Source: Limnomonas spitsbergensis
Lineage: Eukaryota > Chlorophyta > Chlorophyceae > Chlamydomonadales
Direction: 5' to 3'
DNA length: 64,000 bases
Assembly: GCA_037349105.1 (NCBI GenBank)
Contig: JAYJMM010000116.1
Location: forward strand, 2,232,001 to 2,296,000
The position numbers and the translations under genes were made by a program. Below are positions 54,601 to 64,000 of the stretch, piece by piece (position 1 is the stretch's first letter; every line of letters starts with the position of its first letter). The notes beneath the pieces were generated by a model. It searched no databases and was not told the origin of the DNA. It worked only from the letters and a program-made list of their open reading frames with translations.

Positions 54601-57331
54601 TGGCAAAGGAGGTGGCGGTCAGCACGGCCATTAAGCAGTACTCCAACCTGGACCGCTCTGGGGGCGGGTCGGGGGTTCAGGGCGCAGAGGCGGAGATCCA
54701 GCAGCTGGCCCTGGCGCTCGGCGAGCTGGCCGGCCGCATGGTGGCCATGGAACAGGACCTGACGCTAACGCTGTCCAGCTACGCCAGAGTGGTAAGCTGG
54801 GCTGGTTGTCTGGGCTGGGCTGAATGTGTGTGTGGGGCTTACAGCTGTGCAACTGAGCCGTAATTCAGAAATCGTGTGAGTTATTACGTTGTCTTTCTGG
54901 TAAATGTAGCTGAATTAGCCTCGAAATTACGGTGACTGAAACTCAGCTGCGTAATTCAGCCACCGTAAGGACCGTAATTGGCACAGCACTGGTGGGACCC
55001 GATGCCCAGTGCCTGGACTGCCTGCCCTAGTGCGCCTTGGGATTGCCATGCAACGATCCTGGCTGTGCCTCTGACCTCGTTTTGAGTTGCCTACTGCCAT
55101 GTGTCCTCCTTAGCACGCCAACCATCCATCAAGATGGCAGGCATGAAGGGAGGACATAAGGTGTTTCACCCCGTCAAAATATGTTTTTTCCCAGGAGCCT
55201 TGGGACTGCCAGTCCTGTCGGAACAGCCATGTGTCGTTGCAGTCTCCCCTGCTCGAATTCAAACTCAGCTTCAAAACAACGTACATGCAGGTCGACCTCA
55301 AGGAGTCGGAGAACCACTTGTTGGACCGCCAGGCGCAGCTGCAGGACGACGCGCAGAGCCTCCGAGACACCATCAAGCTGCTGCGCGAGGACATGCTGCA
55401 GCAGAGCGCCGGCCTCGCGGCGGCCTCCATGTCCATGCAGATGGGCCAGGGCTCCCTGGCGGCGCTCGGGTCGCAGGCGAGCAGGAGCAAGGTGTCGGTC
55501 AAGGTCAGGGCCACCACGCTGGGCACCAGCATCTCCTCCAAGCAGTCGGGCTTGTCGGACGTCGTGGCGGCTGCACCTGCGCCCCTGTTTGCGACGCTGG
55601 ACCTGGTCCGGCACAACGAAGGGATGGCCTCTCAGAAACTGGCGGCGCTCAAGTGAGTGCCTGGAGTGAATCCTTCCGCGCTGCAATATCCGAGATGGGG
55701 ATCTGTGATGACTGATGAGTAACTGATGTTGGGTGTAAGGTGTTCCACAGGTATACCTCTCTTGATGTTGGGTAAAAGGTGTTCCACAGGTTTACCTCAT
55801 GTACGGTATGGCCTCTGTTATGAAAGATAGCATCTTGAGCTTTTGACAAAGGCACAGACTGTATGGAGCGTGGAAAGGAGTTAGTCACATTGCAGCTACC
55901 GGCGAGTGCGGAGGGCGCAGGTCTGCGCATGCTGAAGTGTCTCTGGCGTAATTCTGAGCCCTCGCCTCTGCCCCATGTGCATGCGGAAGTGTCTCTGGCA
56001 CAATGCCGAGCCCTCGCCTCTGCCCCATGTGCATGCGGAAGTGTCTCTGGCATAATGCCGAGCCCTCGCCTCTGCCCCATGTGCATGCGGAAGTGTCTCT
56101 GGCGTAATTCCAAGCCCTCGCCTCTGCCCCATGTGCATGCGGAAGTGTCTTGGCGTAATTCCGAGCCCTCGCCTCTGCCCCATGTGCATGCGGAAGTGTC
56201 TCTGGCGTAATTCTAAGCCCTCGCCTCTGCCCCATGTGCATGCGGAAGTGTCTCTGGCACAATGCCGAGCCCTCGCCTCTGCCCCATGTGCATGCCGAGT
56301 GTCTCTGGCGTAATTTCAAGCCCTCGCCTCTGCCCCATGTGCATGCGGAAGTGTCTCTGGCATAATGCCGAGCCCTCGCCTCTGCCCCATGTGCATGCAG
56401 AAGTGTCTCCGGCGTAATTCCAAGCCCTCGCCTCTGCCCCATGTGCATGCGGAAGTGTCTTGTCGTAATTCCGAGCCCTCGCCTCTGCCCCATGTGCATG
56501 CGGAAGTGTCTCTGGCGTAATTCTAAGCCCTCGCCTCTGCCCCATGTGCATGCGGAAGTGTCTCTGGCACAATGCCGAGCCCTTGTCTCTGCCCCATGTG
56601 CATGCGGAAGTGTCTCTGGCGTAATGCCGAGCCCTCGCCTCTGCCCCATGTGCATGCGGAAGTGTCTCTGGCGTAATTATGAGCCCTCCCCTCTGCCCCA
56701 TGTGCATGCGGAAGTGTCTCTGGCGTAATTATGAGCCCTCGTCTCTGCCCCATGTGCATGCTGAAGTCACGGCGTAATGCCGAGCCCTCGTCTCTGCCCC
56801 ATGTGCAGGGCGGACATTGACAGCGGCCAGGAGACGCTGCTGGACCGCCTGGATGCGCACGAGAAGATCATCATGAAGCTGGCGCACCAGATCGACTTCG
56901 TTCAGACCGAGGTGCGGCAGGAGCAGCTCAACGGGAATGCCGGGATGGGCGGCCTGGGCCTGGCTGATGTGGAGGCGCTGCTGGAGGAGAGGGCGGGCCT
57001 GTCAAAGGCGCACTTGGAGCAGGTGGAGCAGCTGGTCGAGGAGCTGCGCGGCAAGGTGGAGGAGGGGCAGGAGAGCCTGCAGGGCATGCTGTCTTCTGTG
57101 GACGTCCGTTTTGGGGAGGTGCAGCCCAAGCTGGACGCCATGCAACACATGCTGGACGCATCGCAGCCAGAGCTGGAGGCGGTGCGCGCGCTGGTTAAGG
57201 AGACAGAGGGCTCGCTGGCCGGGGGCGATGCAAAGCTGAACAAGCGAGTGGACCTGCAGGAGAAGGTCATTATGAGGATCGCGCAGCAGGTGGATGTGTT
57301 GCAGAAGCAGGCCAAGGCCAAGGCGGTGTGA
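45790..57331 (+). CDS. EF-hand / p25-alpha (TPPP) protein with a long coiled-coil tail, 1,887 residues
   Basis: Ten exons: 45790-45864, 46068-46233, 46910-47065, 48061-48216, 48857-49044, 49777-50730, 51158-52579, 53130-54791, 55291-55652 and 56809-57331. The total is 5,664 nt, with every junction in phase. Residues about 45-70 form an EF-hand-like unit (FRCYDLDSYGTLGHSDM, Asp-x-Asp-x-Tyr-Gly). A diverged second hand may follow (YTLHDFMGMYSRM). Residues about 137-220 match the p25-alpha/TPPP fold: DPALRQVFGAYCRFTAG, then MVAQQLHKLCGDI, then SIDIAFTRYKPPGGRRLSFP and QFLRVL. TPPP-type proteins bind and bundle microtubules and occur in ciliated or flagellated eukaryotes. Residues about 248-565 are disordered; about 566-1887 are Ala/Glu/Leu-rich coiled coil with Ser-Ala linkers. 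I infer a microtubule or flagellar scaffold. I know of no standard family with this architecture. Confidence 0.85.
46740..46900. repeat. CCCCCTCTGCCTC pyrimidine repeat before an acceptor
   Basis: Irregular CACTCTGCCTCGTCCC/CCCCTCTGCCTC units extend the polypyrimidine tract ahead of the acceptor at 46908-46909. Confidence 0.7.
47066..47190 (+). repeat. Four 5' splice sites spaced exactly 26 bp apart
   Basis: The exon ends GCCTCCAG at 47065 and the donor is GTAGGAAG. The 26-bp unit (GTAGGAAGGGGGCCTGCC then GCCTCCAG) puts CCAG|GTA junctions at 47066, 47092, 47118 and 47144. A fifth unit has lost the GT. Further diverged copies (CCGGGTAGGAAAAGGGCC, CCAGGTACTGAGAGGG) lie at 47285-47335. Confidence 0.93.
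47370..47525. mobile_element. MITE of the CAGCTACA family
   Basis: Intronic. Body GGGGGCCAAACCTTGACCGG, GCATGGCCGTAGGCCTTGTC, closing GTAGCTGAAATTTAGCTGAA. It is the inverted counterpart of the copy at 38670. Confidence 0.7.
48685..48860 (+). repeat. Three 3' splice sites spaced exactly 82 bp apart
   Basis: CCTCAG|GCCGCATCA acceptor/exon starts occur with AG ending at 48692, 48774 and 48856. Each is followed by about 45 bp of exon-like sequence (CCTCCTCGGTCGACATCGC), and the spacers between copies contain CCCTAAACCCTAAACCC. Only the third leads into an open exon; the first two copies hit in-frame stops (TGA, TAA) before the next acceptor. Confidence 0.93.
49045..49460. repeat. ~30-40-bp degenerate repeats, GGCGGGCTGCAGTGCAAAATT
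   Basis: Many imperfect copies of GGGCTGCAGTGCAAAATTGT / GGCGGGCCGTGGTGAAGATT fill the intron after the donor at 49045. Frames over it on both strands are unrecognised and Cys/His-rich from the repeat. Confidence 0.65.
50975..51117. mobile_element. MITE of the CAGCTACA family, diverged
   Basis: Intronic. CAACCTGGTCCGGCCGGTGG, GTGGCCGAAGGCCACTG and GTAGCTGGACTGTACCTGA match the family core and end. Confidence 0.5.
52665..52935. repeat. 39-bp minisatellite CACACCACTCACTGCACACC...
   Basis: Six units (CACACCACTCACTGCACACC then ACTCTATGTACACTTGCTC) in the intron between the exons ending 52579 and starting 53130, fading into CACTCACTGTACATT repeats up to the acceptor. Confidence 0.9.
54840..54992. 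mobile_element. Second MITE family (CAGTGCTGTGC ends), copy 2
   Basis: CCGTAATTCAGAAATCGTG, TGTAGCTGAATTAGC, CAGCCACCGTAAGGACCGTA and ATTGGCACAGCACTGG match 22830-22946. It lies in an intron of the p25-alpha gene. Confidence 0.65.
55920..56808 (+). repeat. 52-bp minisatellite (16-17 copies) built on a 3' splice site
   Basis: The unit is GAGCCCTCGCCTCTGCCCC, then ATGTGCATGCGGAAGTGTC, then TCTGGCGTAATTCC. The genuine acceptor is the last unit, where ATGTGCATGCGG becomes ATGTGCAG|GGCGG (exon start 56809). So every unit carries the polypyrimidine tract and near-junction, but only the terminal one has the AG. Minus-strand frames of MHMGQRRGLGI repeats are artefacts. Confidence 0.92.
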
Positions 57332-57782
57332 AGCTGCAGGCTTCAGATCTGCCAGGGCAGCTGCCTACCTAAAGGTTGCTTTGACCCTGGTGCTTGTAGG
57401 CAGGAGTGTGAATGGTTTATGTGAATAGATGATGCCGTTGGGGCTGACAATACTTTGTACAGCTTCTGACTGGGCATCTTATAGACATTTTCGGTGTCGT
57501 TCCTTGTTGGAATGGCGCATGTTTGGCAGAGTGGAGAGCAGGGCTTTAAACTGTGGGGCAGTGAAATATTTTTGCATAGATTGTGGCTGTTTCATCCTTG
57601 AAATACCGTATATTGTGTCTAGTCAGCGGGTGCCACGTTGTGGTATGAAGGGTTGTATATGACCTGAGAACCATGCATGTGGTTGGCTTATCCAAGAGGT
57701 CAGAAACAGAAAACAGGCTGGTCTCCTCCTTCATCATACTCCTGAAATGTGGCGTCTCGCTTGCTATATTTCATGAGGTGCA
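57332..57782. other. 3' flank of the p25-alpha gene
   Basis: Presumed 3' UTR and intergenic DNA. No coding sequence or repeat recognised. Confidence 0.5.
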
Positions 57783-57947
57783 GTGTTCCTTTCTTTGTGA
57801 CTCGGCTAAAGGTCAGCTACACTCGGGCCTGGGGCCCCGTTTGTGGCCACCAGATGTTGGCCGGTCCAGGTTTTGTCGAAATTTGGCCTTTCACGGCCGC
57901 GGGGTGGCCTGCTGAAGGTGGACTTAAAGCCGAAAATAAGAAACTCT
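57783..57947. mobile_element. MITE of the CAGCTACA family
   Basis: Left end AGTGTTCCTTTCTTTG is shared with the copy at 25536. Interior GGTCAGCTACACTCGGGCC, TTGGCCGGTCCAGGTTTTG and TTTCACGGCCGCGGGGTGGC. The right end is eroded and no clean duplication is seen. This is one of the few members outside an intron. Confidence 0.65.
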
Positions 57948-58810
57948 AATGAAGTGGAAACTGATTTCATTGTCTGTGACGGCGAGTCCGTTTGGATGCC
58001 TTCAGCATGGTCATGGGCGTAGATCGATGTATTTTGAATAAGATTAGAAAACCTTGCTTTATTAAGGCCGGTTAACAGATTGAGAATGACGGTAGATTGT
58101 GGCTCGTTGGCTTCTTTGAGTCCCTACGAGACACCCTCAGAGCAGTGTGGACAGCCTAACCGGAGTTTTATGCAGAGGTGTCATGCTCCTGACATAGGGA
58201 GCTCTATGGGCACTGTAGGGAGAGTCCATATTCCTGGGTGCCGGTGGGAACAAAAAGGTTGCAGCCTAGGATTTACACGCTGATGTTTAAGATCTAGATA
58301 GCAAGTAAACGGGTTAAACTCAGCAGAGCTGGGCACATCAGCGAGAAAATAGGAAGGTAACGCGATGAAGAGTTATGATGCTTAAGTAATTCAATATGTT
58401 CCAGAAAATGCTTGAAATTTGAAGGCACCCGAACAAGCCGCAGCACTTTGTGCCAGTTTCCCAGTCGATTGAAACGCCAGTAGTTTGCGAGACATGCAGT
58501 CTTATCCCTCATCTTATCCCGGCGTTATTGAACTGATGGTGCCTGGTCTGAAAAAAGGGCATGCCAAGAAATAAGGAGGACCAGGTGCACATGCCATCAC
58601 GTCACAATCTGGTAAGCGCGCTATATCGGTTGAAGGCACCAACATGCCATCCAGTTCATGCCGGTTGAGGGGGATAGTGCCCGTGGGGTGTTCCCCAAAC
58701 TATCCGCACAGGGATGGATCTGCGCGATGCCCCTACTAACTTGGCGTCCTCTGATGAAAATGGCCTTCAGCCCTCAAGACTGACTGCAGTGTTGTTGGGA
58801 CATGGTGCTG
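57948..58810. other. No supportable gene
   Basis: A 72-codon minus-strand frame (58294-58512) starting MRDKTACLANYWRFNR is the only frame that does not look like noise, but it has no splice partner or recognised motif. Confidence 0.35.
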
Positions 58811-59342
58811 TCACTTCTTGGTAACCTGTTGGTACGCTTCTGCATACAACCGTTCCCCTTGCTCTGAAATGTATTCCCCAAGGTTAACCTGCATGCATGG
58901 AAGCGCATGGAGATATGATGTGCATGCCCAAGAAACACAAACGAGAGATATGCATGCAGACACAACACGTTCAATGCCAAAGATAGCAATCCAGGATGAG
59001 GTTCTGAAGTAGCAGTACCATAAGTTGATGGCATGCATTGCGTTCGTTTTCGAAATTGCAAAAGCCAGTGGGAAACCCTCTGAGGACGCGCTCAGTTTTC
59101 TTACCGCTTTCACAAATGCAGACCGCGCAAATTCATTCTTGATTCTAGATGGGTCAATGCTAAGAAGGAGAGGAAGCGAAGGAGGCAGAGTTGGCATCTG
59201 TTTGCGCATCGGTACTGGTACGAAAACAGCTATTCGGTGTTTCAATACACAGAACTCACGAGATGCTACCTTGTCGCTTGAGGGCACCTAACGTGATGCT
59301 TGTTACGAGTGCCTGGCCCAAGAAGTAGGTGAACCAGGTCAT
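58811..59342 (-). CDS. Candidate tiny protein (55 residues), three exons, unknown function
   Basis: Exons 59342-59293 (MTWFTYFLGQALVTSI), 59144-59105 (IKNEFARSAFVKA) and 58888-58811 (VNLGEYISEQGERLYAEAYQ... stop) join in phase to 55 codons. The hydrophobic start followed by a charged amphipathic helix would suit a small organelle membrane-associated subunit, but I cannot name it. The weak points are the first donor (AC|GTTAGG, atypical, next to a better-looking GTGCCC that breaks frame) and the short exons. It lies 278 bp downstream of the polymerase gene on the same strand. Confidence 0.42.
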
Positions 59343-59619
59343 GTTGTGATCCGTGCAATAGAGAAAGCAAGTATCCGGCAGCCTAACAATTGACTGTATA
59401 TACTTGTTCTCCACACTCTCAAACTACAGCTCGATAGTCGGGGCGTAGTGCAACTGCCGATCAATATTATTCGTCGGCTACTAGCTCGGCTACACTCGGC
59501 TACCACCAGGGTTTCAATCATCAGTACCAGTAGGAGAGAAATCATTTGAATCATGACAATTAACTCCAAGCCACCCAATTTTCACACCTGAACCTTCTTC
59601 CTTATGGTACAGGGATTTC

Positions 59620-62600
59620 CTACAGATCATCTCGCATCAAGTGCCTCATGTGTGGTGGCACGTAATGCAGGCCGACAGCTCGGAAGATGTCAGTTTCGTT
59701 GGCAGCGGGCAGGCTTGGGCCTGATGGCTGCAAATCATTGCCAATGGTGATCATGGGCACCTACAACAAGCAACAATGCAGCAGCGTTTTCAACATAATT
59801 CCCAATAACGGCACTTGTGATGGCATGCAATTTTATATGCATGCGATTGTCAGGACGATGCTATTCACTTTGATCAGGGAAGCTGAACAATGTTTCACAA
59901 ACATGAAGCAAAGGGACATACAAAATCTCCCCTATTGGTGCTCAGTGTGGCACCTAACCCATGACCAGCTGTCATCCTGCGTGGCATGCAGCAGATGCCT
60001 GTCTCACCAGCCCATGTGAACTTTTGTCAAGTTTTTCAGTCAACTAGAACATCACGTTTGATACATGTGACATGTGCCCGCAAACCGGAATGCACACAAA
60101 ATAAACTAGGTCAGTGATCGAAAAAACAGTGCCCCCCTCGGCAAGCAACCAACAGTCCAACACTCAGACATGTGGCGTGGAATGAACCAGGAATACACCC
60201 CATAGTGCAGTATGAAAAACCCAGTCGCAAAATATGACCTGGGGCAAAGGAGTTGAGTGAAGCACCGCCTCAGAAAGTAGCCCAGGGTCGGTTAGTCTGC
60301 AGGACTCACAAGCCCATTATCAGAAAGCCTGAAGGACTCGCCAAGCCCTCCTCGAGACGCTGCGAGCCTGGCTTCTCGACCATGCCGACAAAAGTGCCTA
60401 CAAGAGTGTGAGGAACAGGAAACAACGATCTCAGGAAAAAGGGTGAGACAGGGATGATTGAAAGAGCCAAGCACGGAGAGGCATGGCCGGGCCGCACCAG
60501 AGGGCTGCCTATGACAGGAAACCATGACCGACCGCTGGCCGGCGGCCCAAGCGGCAGGGGTGATGCAAGGGGCCCCTAGGCAGAGATAGCTGCAGATTCG
60601 TAGCCCAAGAGTGCTTCAAACGACACAGGTTCCCACAACAGGTGCAGTGAAGTGTGACCAGCAGGTGTGACTGAGCTGATCCACACTTTTGTGGCCGTAG
60701 CCCTGCAACTGGATTGCAGGTGCAGATCAGTTAGGTGTGAAACAGTTGAAGCTTGGAGCCCTGCATATTTAAGTGTCACTCCTTAGCGTTAGCTTCACCT
60801 GAAATTTGGTTCAAATTTCGGACTCCTGCTGCGAATGGACAGCGTGCCCCTGTCCCCTCCTGCCCCTGCCCCCTCCTGCCCCTGGCAATGCCTGCCCCTC
60901 CGTCTAATGTGGAGGAACCGAGGTCCAGCAAAGCATCACACACATGAATAATATGATGCATGGGTCCGGCGCCCGCCAGCCAATGGGAGCACTAATTAAC
61001 CGGGGCAGAAACAATAACTTGGATTGGAAACCCTTAACCTTAACCTGACAAATTAGAAAAAAACTGGTGCTCCCCCCGCTGGAAATTTACCAACAAAAAC
61101 AGCCATGCTGTGGCGCAGGTATGAACTCCACAGTGCAGTGTGGACAAGTCCCAGCGAAAGACCTTGACATGGAAGCAAATGAAAAGACGCTCTCACCGCA
61201 ATGCCCTGTTGAAGTTTTGGCTGGAACCAAAGTACGTGACAGCGAAGGGCAGTAGTTGGGGCGAGTAAGCCTTGATATCGATACGGCGGGCACATGGGCT
61301 GCTGGGGCCGCGCCAGACGCCCGAGTAGGAGTGCCTGTCGGGTAACCACAGGGGGGCGCCAACAAATGGGTGTGAGAGCGCCGTGCCCCTGCACACTGGC
61401 CTAATAACAACAGCCTTGCATTAAATTTTAATGTATGATGGCATCTCCTCATACTCCCGGAACTTTTCCCTGTTTTGATGAGCGAGGAGGATGAAGTTGG
61501 TGGGCCAGGTTTCGACTCCATGTTTTGGATGCCAAGAAGCACGCCAAAAGGGGAGCATGGGAATCAATGCCCCCCCTCCCTGCTGAAGACTGTATTCACA
61601 AAGCAGATTAAATTAAGTTCAAAAAAAAACAGAAGCCTTCTTTTCTTATCTAAAAAATAGCTACGCTGATGTATCTGGAAGTTAACATCTTCCAAACCTA
61701 GCTCACAGGGCTATCGGGCAGCAGAGACTGATCTGCACTTCTACTCTAATCCCTAAACCCTAAACCCTAAACTAGGCTACTGGGCCATCCCCCATCTCCC
61801 ATCCCCCACAAGGCAGCCCCCAGTGGGCTTATGAAGACAAACCTGGACCGGACTATGGTCAGTGGCCCAAGCAGCCTGGCTTGAGGCATTAGGACCTCGC
61901 GGCCGTAGCTGAAGCCTTGTACCTGAAGCCATGTAGCTTAAGTCTTTTAGTTGAAGCTGTGCAGCTGAAGCAAATGGAACAGTGCTCCTTGGCTACATCT
62001 GTTGACGTGATGCATCCATGACCATGGCCAGCCAGCACCCACAGGCCCTCCTCAGCTGAGCTCGTACAAAAAGTGGCCCCTTCTTTTCTTTTCTTTTGGA
62101 AAGTTTTCATTCACTATGAAAATGTTTTCTGCGCTTTCAGGAGCAGTTTCCGGCTAGTCCTGAGGGGTGTGCAACATGTGTGGACCTTCTAACCCCATCT
62201 CGTGTGTACGTACCTGAAAATCAGTCGGCTCTGAAGCCAATCAAGTTCAAGAAATTGCACCAATCATTCGTCTATCATTTCATGTCTATGTCTATTCAAA
62301 TAATCTTCTTCAGGACATCAGAATTCAGCGGAGGCCGGAAAGATCCCAGGCGGTCGCGATTTCCGGCACGTCCGCCAGCGCCAATGCGGAGGCCACGTAA
62401 CTTCACACATTCCACACATTTCGAGTACTTATCTATTCAGGGCTCTTTAGAAAACTCGGGGCTTTCCCATGATATCCCACAGCCCCCCCACCCCCCCGCA
62501 CCTGCCCCCGTCATAAGCAGCGGTGTGCGTTTCTGGCAGCAGGATATCTTCCGTGACCCAGCCCTGGTTTCGGAGCTTCGACAACAGAGCGCTGAGCAGC

Positions 62601-63337
62601 GCGTGCCGGTCCAGCAGGTCCGATTGGCTCGCGTCGTCGGCGGCCCGTACGGCCGACGGAGACGGAGCGACGAGGATGTCGATGTCGGAGCAGTCCGGGC
62701 GGCCGCTAAGGTAGCTCCCCACGGCGCGCGTGTGGCAGCGCTGGGAGAGGACCGGAACGGGCAGGCCTGCGGAGATTTGAATATTAACCGAGCTGGAAAT
62801 AACGGGCAGGCCCGGGGAGCAGGCCTGAGGGAACTTAGCGGGTCAGTGCACATAAGCCATAATATCCAGGCAGCCTTCCCAGCCTGGATTTTGGGTCTCA
62901 GGGTTGCATCGAAGTCCTGAAGACCCCTTGACATGTACGAGGCAATGCACACCGGCGAGCTGAAAGTGGCCGTTGGTGGTCAGTGACCAAAATGTGCGGT
63001 GAAAGCAACCCGGTGCGAATCATTCAAACACGGCCCAGCCAAGGGACCATGACTCAGGCATCGCCATTGAGGTTAGGCAGTGCAGGCTAGCCATTTTATT
63101 CAGTCAGCCGCCCCAGCCAGGGGTTCAGAACTAAGGGTTGAATCTAAGTTCTGACAAACCCTAAACCCGGCCCAACCAGGTAACCGTAACTCAGGCATCA
63201 GGCACCAGGCATCAGGCATCAGGCATCGTCTCACACCTGTAATATCTTGGAGCACTGCGAGGAAGGAGTCGCGCACCAGGCGCTCAGCTTCAGCCACCTC
63301 AGCTCTCGGCACCCGTCGCAAGAAGTCTTGGTAGTAC
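59620..63337 (-). CDS. Family X DNA polymerase, 3' part (palm and C-terminus)
   Basis: Exons 63337-63237, 62766-62502, 61334-61197, 60397-60310 and 59760-59620 give about 243 residues with all phases consistent. Readings in order: YYQDFLRRVPRAEVAEAE (end of the fingers region), VGSYLSGRPDCSDIDILV (the GS...D-x-D metal-binding motif), CARRIDIKAYSPQLLPFA (third catalytic Asp), TYFGSSQNFNRALR, SFRLSDNGL and ANETDIFRAVGLHYVPPHMR. These are the hallmarks of pol beta/lambda-type enzymes that fill gaps in base excision and end-joining repair. All three catalytic Asp are present, so it looks functional. N-terminal exons (8-kDa domain, possible BRCT) are not visible up to position 64000. The first exon's acceptor sits 5 bp from a SINE. 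Which subtype (beta, lambda, mu) cannot be told. Confidence 0.85.
61745..61775. repeat. Short telomere-like tract (CCCTAAA)3
   Basis: CCCTAAACCCTAAACCCTAA in an intron of the polymerase gene. Confidence 0.8.
61785..61985. mobile_element. MITE of the CAGCTACA family, diverged
   Basis: Intronic. CTGGACCGGACTATGGTCAG, CTCGCGGCCGTAGCTGAAGC, with repeated TGTACCTGAAGCCATGTAGC phrases and a right end near TGGAACAGTGC. Confidence 0.55.
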
Positions 63338-63341
63338 CTAT

Positions 63342-63562
63342 CAACAGACCAATAGAGGTTGAGGGATCGAACCCACCTCACGATCTTCTCTCTCCCCGCC
63401 TAGAGCACCGGGTTCCATGTTCCTGCCCCCTCACATAGGAGGATGGCATGGCTGCACCATGGCCCAGGCTGTGCATGGTAGCTGAAATTGAGCCTAGTCA
63501 TTCCCTACCAGCCCCACGTGGCCGAGCGTTCAGCAGGGCCCAGCGGGTATGCACTGTTCTAA
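63342..63562 (+). mobile_element. SINE copy, 5'-truncated
   Basis: Begins at the B box region (GAGGTTGAGGGATCGAACCC) and continues through GCACCGGGTTCCATGTTCC, GGTAGCTGAAATTGAG and GGCCGAGCGTTCAGCAGGG to CGGGTATGCACTGTTC. It lies in the polymerase gene's intron, antisense to it, and its truncated end is 5 bp from the exon at 63337. Confidence 0.75.
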
Positions 63563-63659
63563 GCCTTCCAACAGACAGCACTTAAGTTTCAGGACCAGGG
63601 GTCCACCTCTTAAATCGGCTCGTGGCACCTGTCCCAATAAATCCTAGCAGTGCCTGTCA

Positions 63660-64000
63660 GGAGACGGGCATTGTTTGCTTTCAGGGTTTAAGGTTTAGGG
63701 CAGGGTTGAGGGCATTGCTTGCTTTCAGGGTTTAGGGTTTATGGCAGGGTTTAAGGTGTTGCTTGCTTTCAGGGTTTAGGGCAGGGTTTAGGGTGTTGCT
63801 TGCTTTCAGGGTTTAGGGCAGGGTTTAGGGCATTGCTTGCTTTCAGGGTTTAGGGCAGGGTTTAGGGCATTGCTTGCTTTCAGGGTTTAGGGCAGGGTTT
63901 AGGGCATTGCTTGCTTTCAGGGTTTAGGGTTTATGGCAGGGTTTAAGGTGTTCCTTACTTTCAGGGTTAATGGCAGGGTTTAGGGCATTGCTTGCTTTCA
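63660..64000. repeat. ~38-bp telomere-like minisatellite TTGCTTGCTTTCAGGGTTTAGGG...
   Basis: About eight or nine units of GCATTGCTTGCTTTCAGGG then TTTAGGGCAGGGTTTAGG, running off the window edge. It contains TTTAGGG heptamers but is too irregular to be a telomere. Confidence 0.88.

Noticed and set aside
55885..56760. Minus-strand repeat protein (MHMGQRRGLGI units)
   Set aside because: Antisense reading of the 52-bp acceptor array within an intron.
63660..64000. Chromosome end (telomere)
   Set aside because: TTTAGGG is interspersed with TTGCTTGCTTTCAGGG in a minisatellite; no pure heptamer run.

Overview
This window is nuclear DNA from a eukaryote, most likely a green alga (chlorophyte or prasinophyte grade). 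The reasons are GT-AG introns in every gene, plant-type telomere-like TTTAGGG/CCCTAAA motifs inside introns, and LINE and gag-like proteins of the type common in green algae. A flagellate-type EF-hand/p25-alpha protein also fits, but I cannot name the species. There are no bacterial operons, rRNA genes, intact tRNA genes or CRISPR arrays.

Layout. 1-11 kb is a graveyard of mobile DNA. It holds a PHD-finger/methyltransferase-like relic, a 61-bp TG...CA direct repeat with a hairpin, and a decayed plus-strand LINE (family A). A 3.36-kb CACTA-type transposon cuts that LINE with a perfect 3-bp target duplication. Truncated 3' ends of a second LINE (family B) and of a SINE follow. 11-14 kb carries one or two small minus-strand genes. 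14.0-33.6 kb is one 13-exon plus-strand gene for a 1,452-residue coiled-coil protein. 34.2-36.1 kb (minus) is a six-exon TMEM115 homologue. It shares a 179-bp intergenic region with a divergent eight-exon isochorismatase-fold hydrolase (36.3-39.6 kb). 40.2-45.0 kb is a long, frameshifted family B LINE on the minus strand. 45.8-57.3 kb is a 10-exon plus-strand gene for a 1,887-residue protein with an EF-hand, a p25-alpha/TPPP domain and a very long coiled-coil tail. 58.8-59.3 kb is a candidate tiny minus-strand gene. 59.6-63.3 kb is the 3' part of a family X DNA polymerase gene (minus, five exons seen, 5' end outside or undetected).

The exon models were built by hand from open frame, splice signals and phase. 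In the four larger complete models every junction keeps frame and the total length is divisible by three. The partial polymerase model also keeps frame throughout.

The most striking feature is how the introns have grown. In several introns of at least three genes, tandem repeats carry copies of the adjoining exon edge with its 5' or 3' splice site. Examples are about 60 copies of a 50-bp unit, 35 copies of a 63-bp unit, four donors spaced exactly 26 bp apart, three acceptors spaced exactly 82 bp apart, and 16-17 copies of a 52-bp acceptor unit. A small hAT-like MITE family is also concentrated in introns. The SINE appears to share its 3' tail with the family B LINE.
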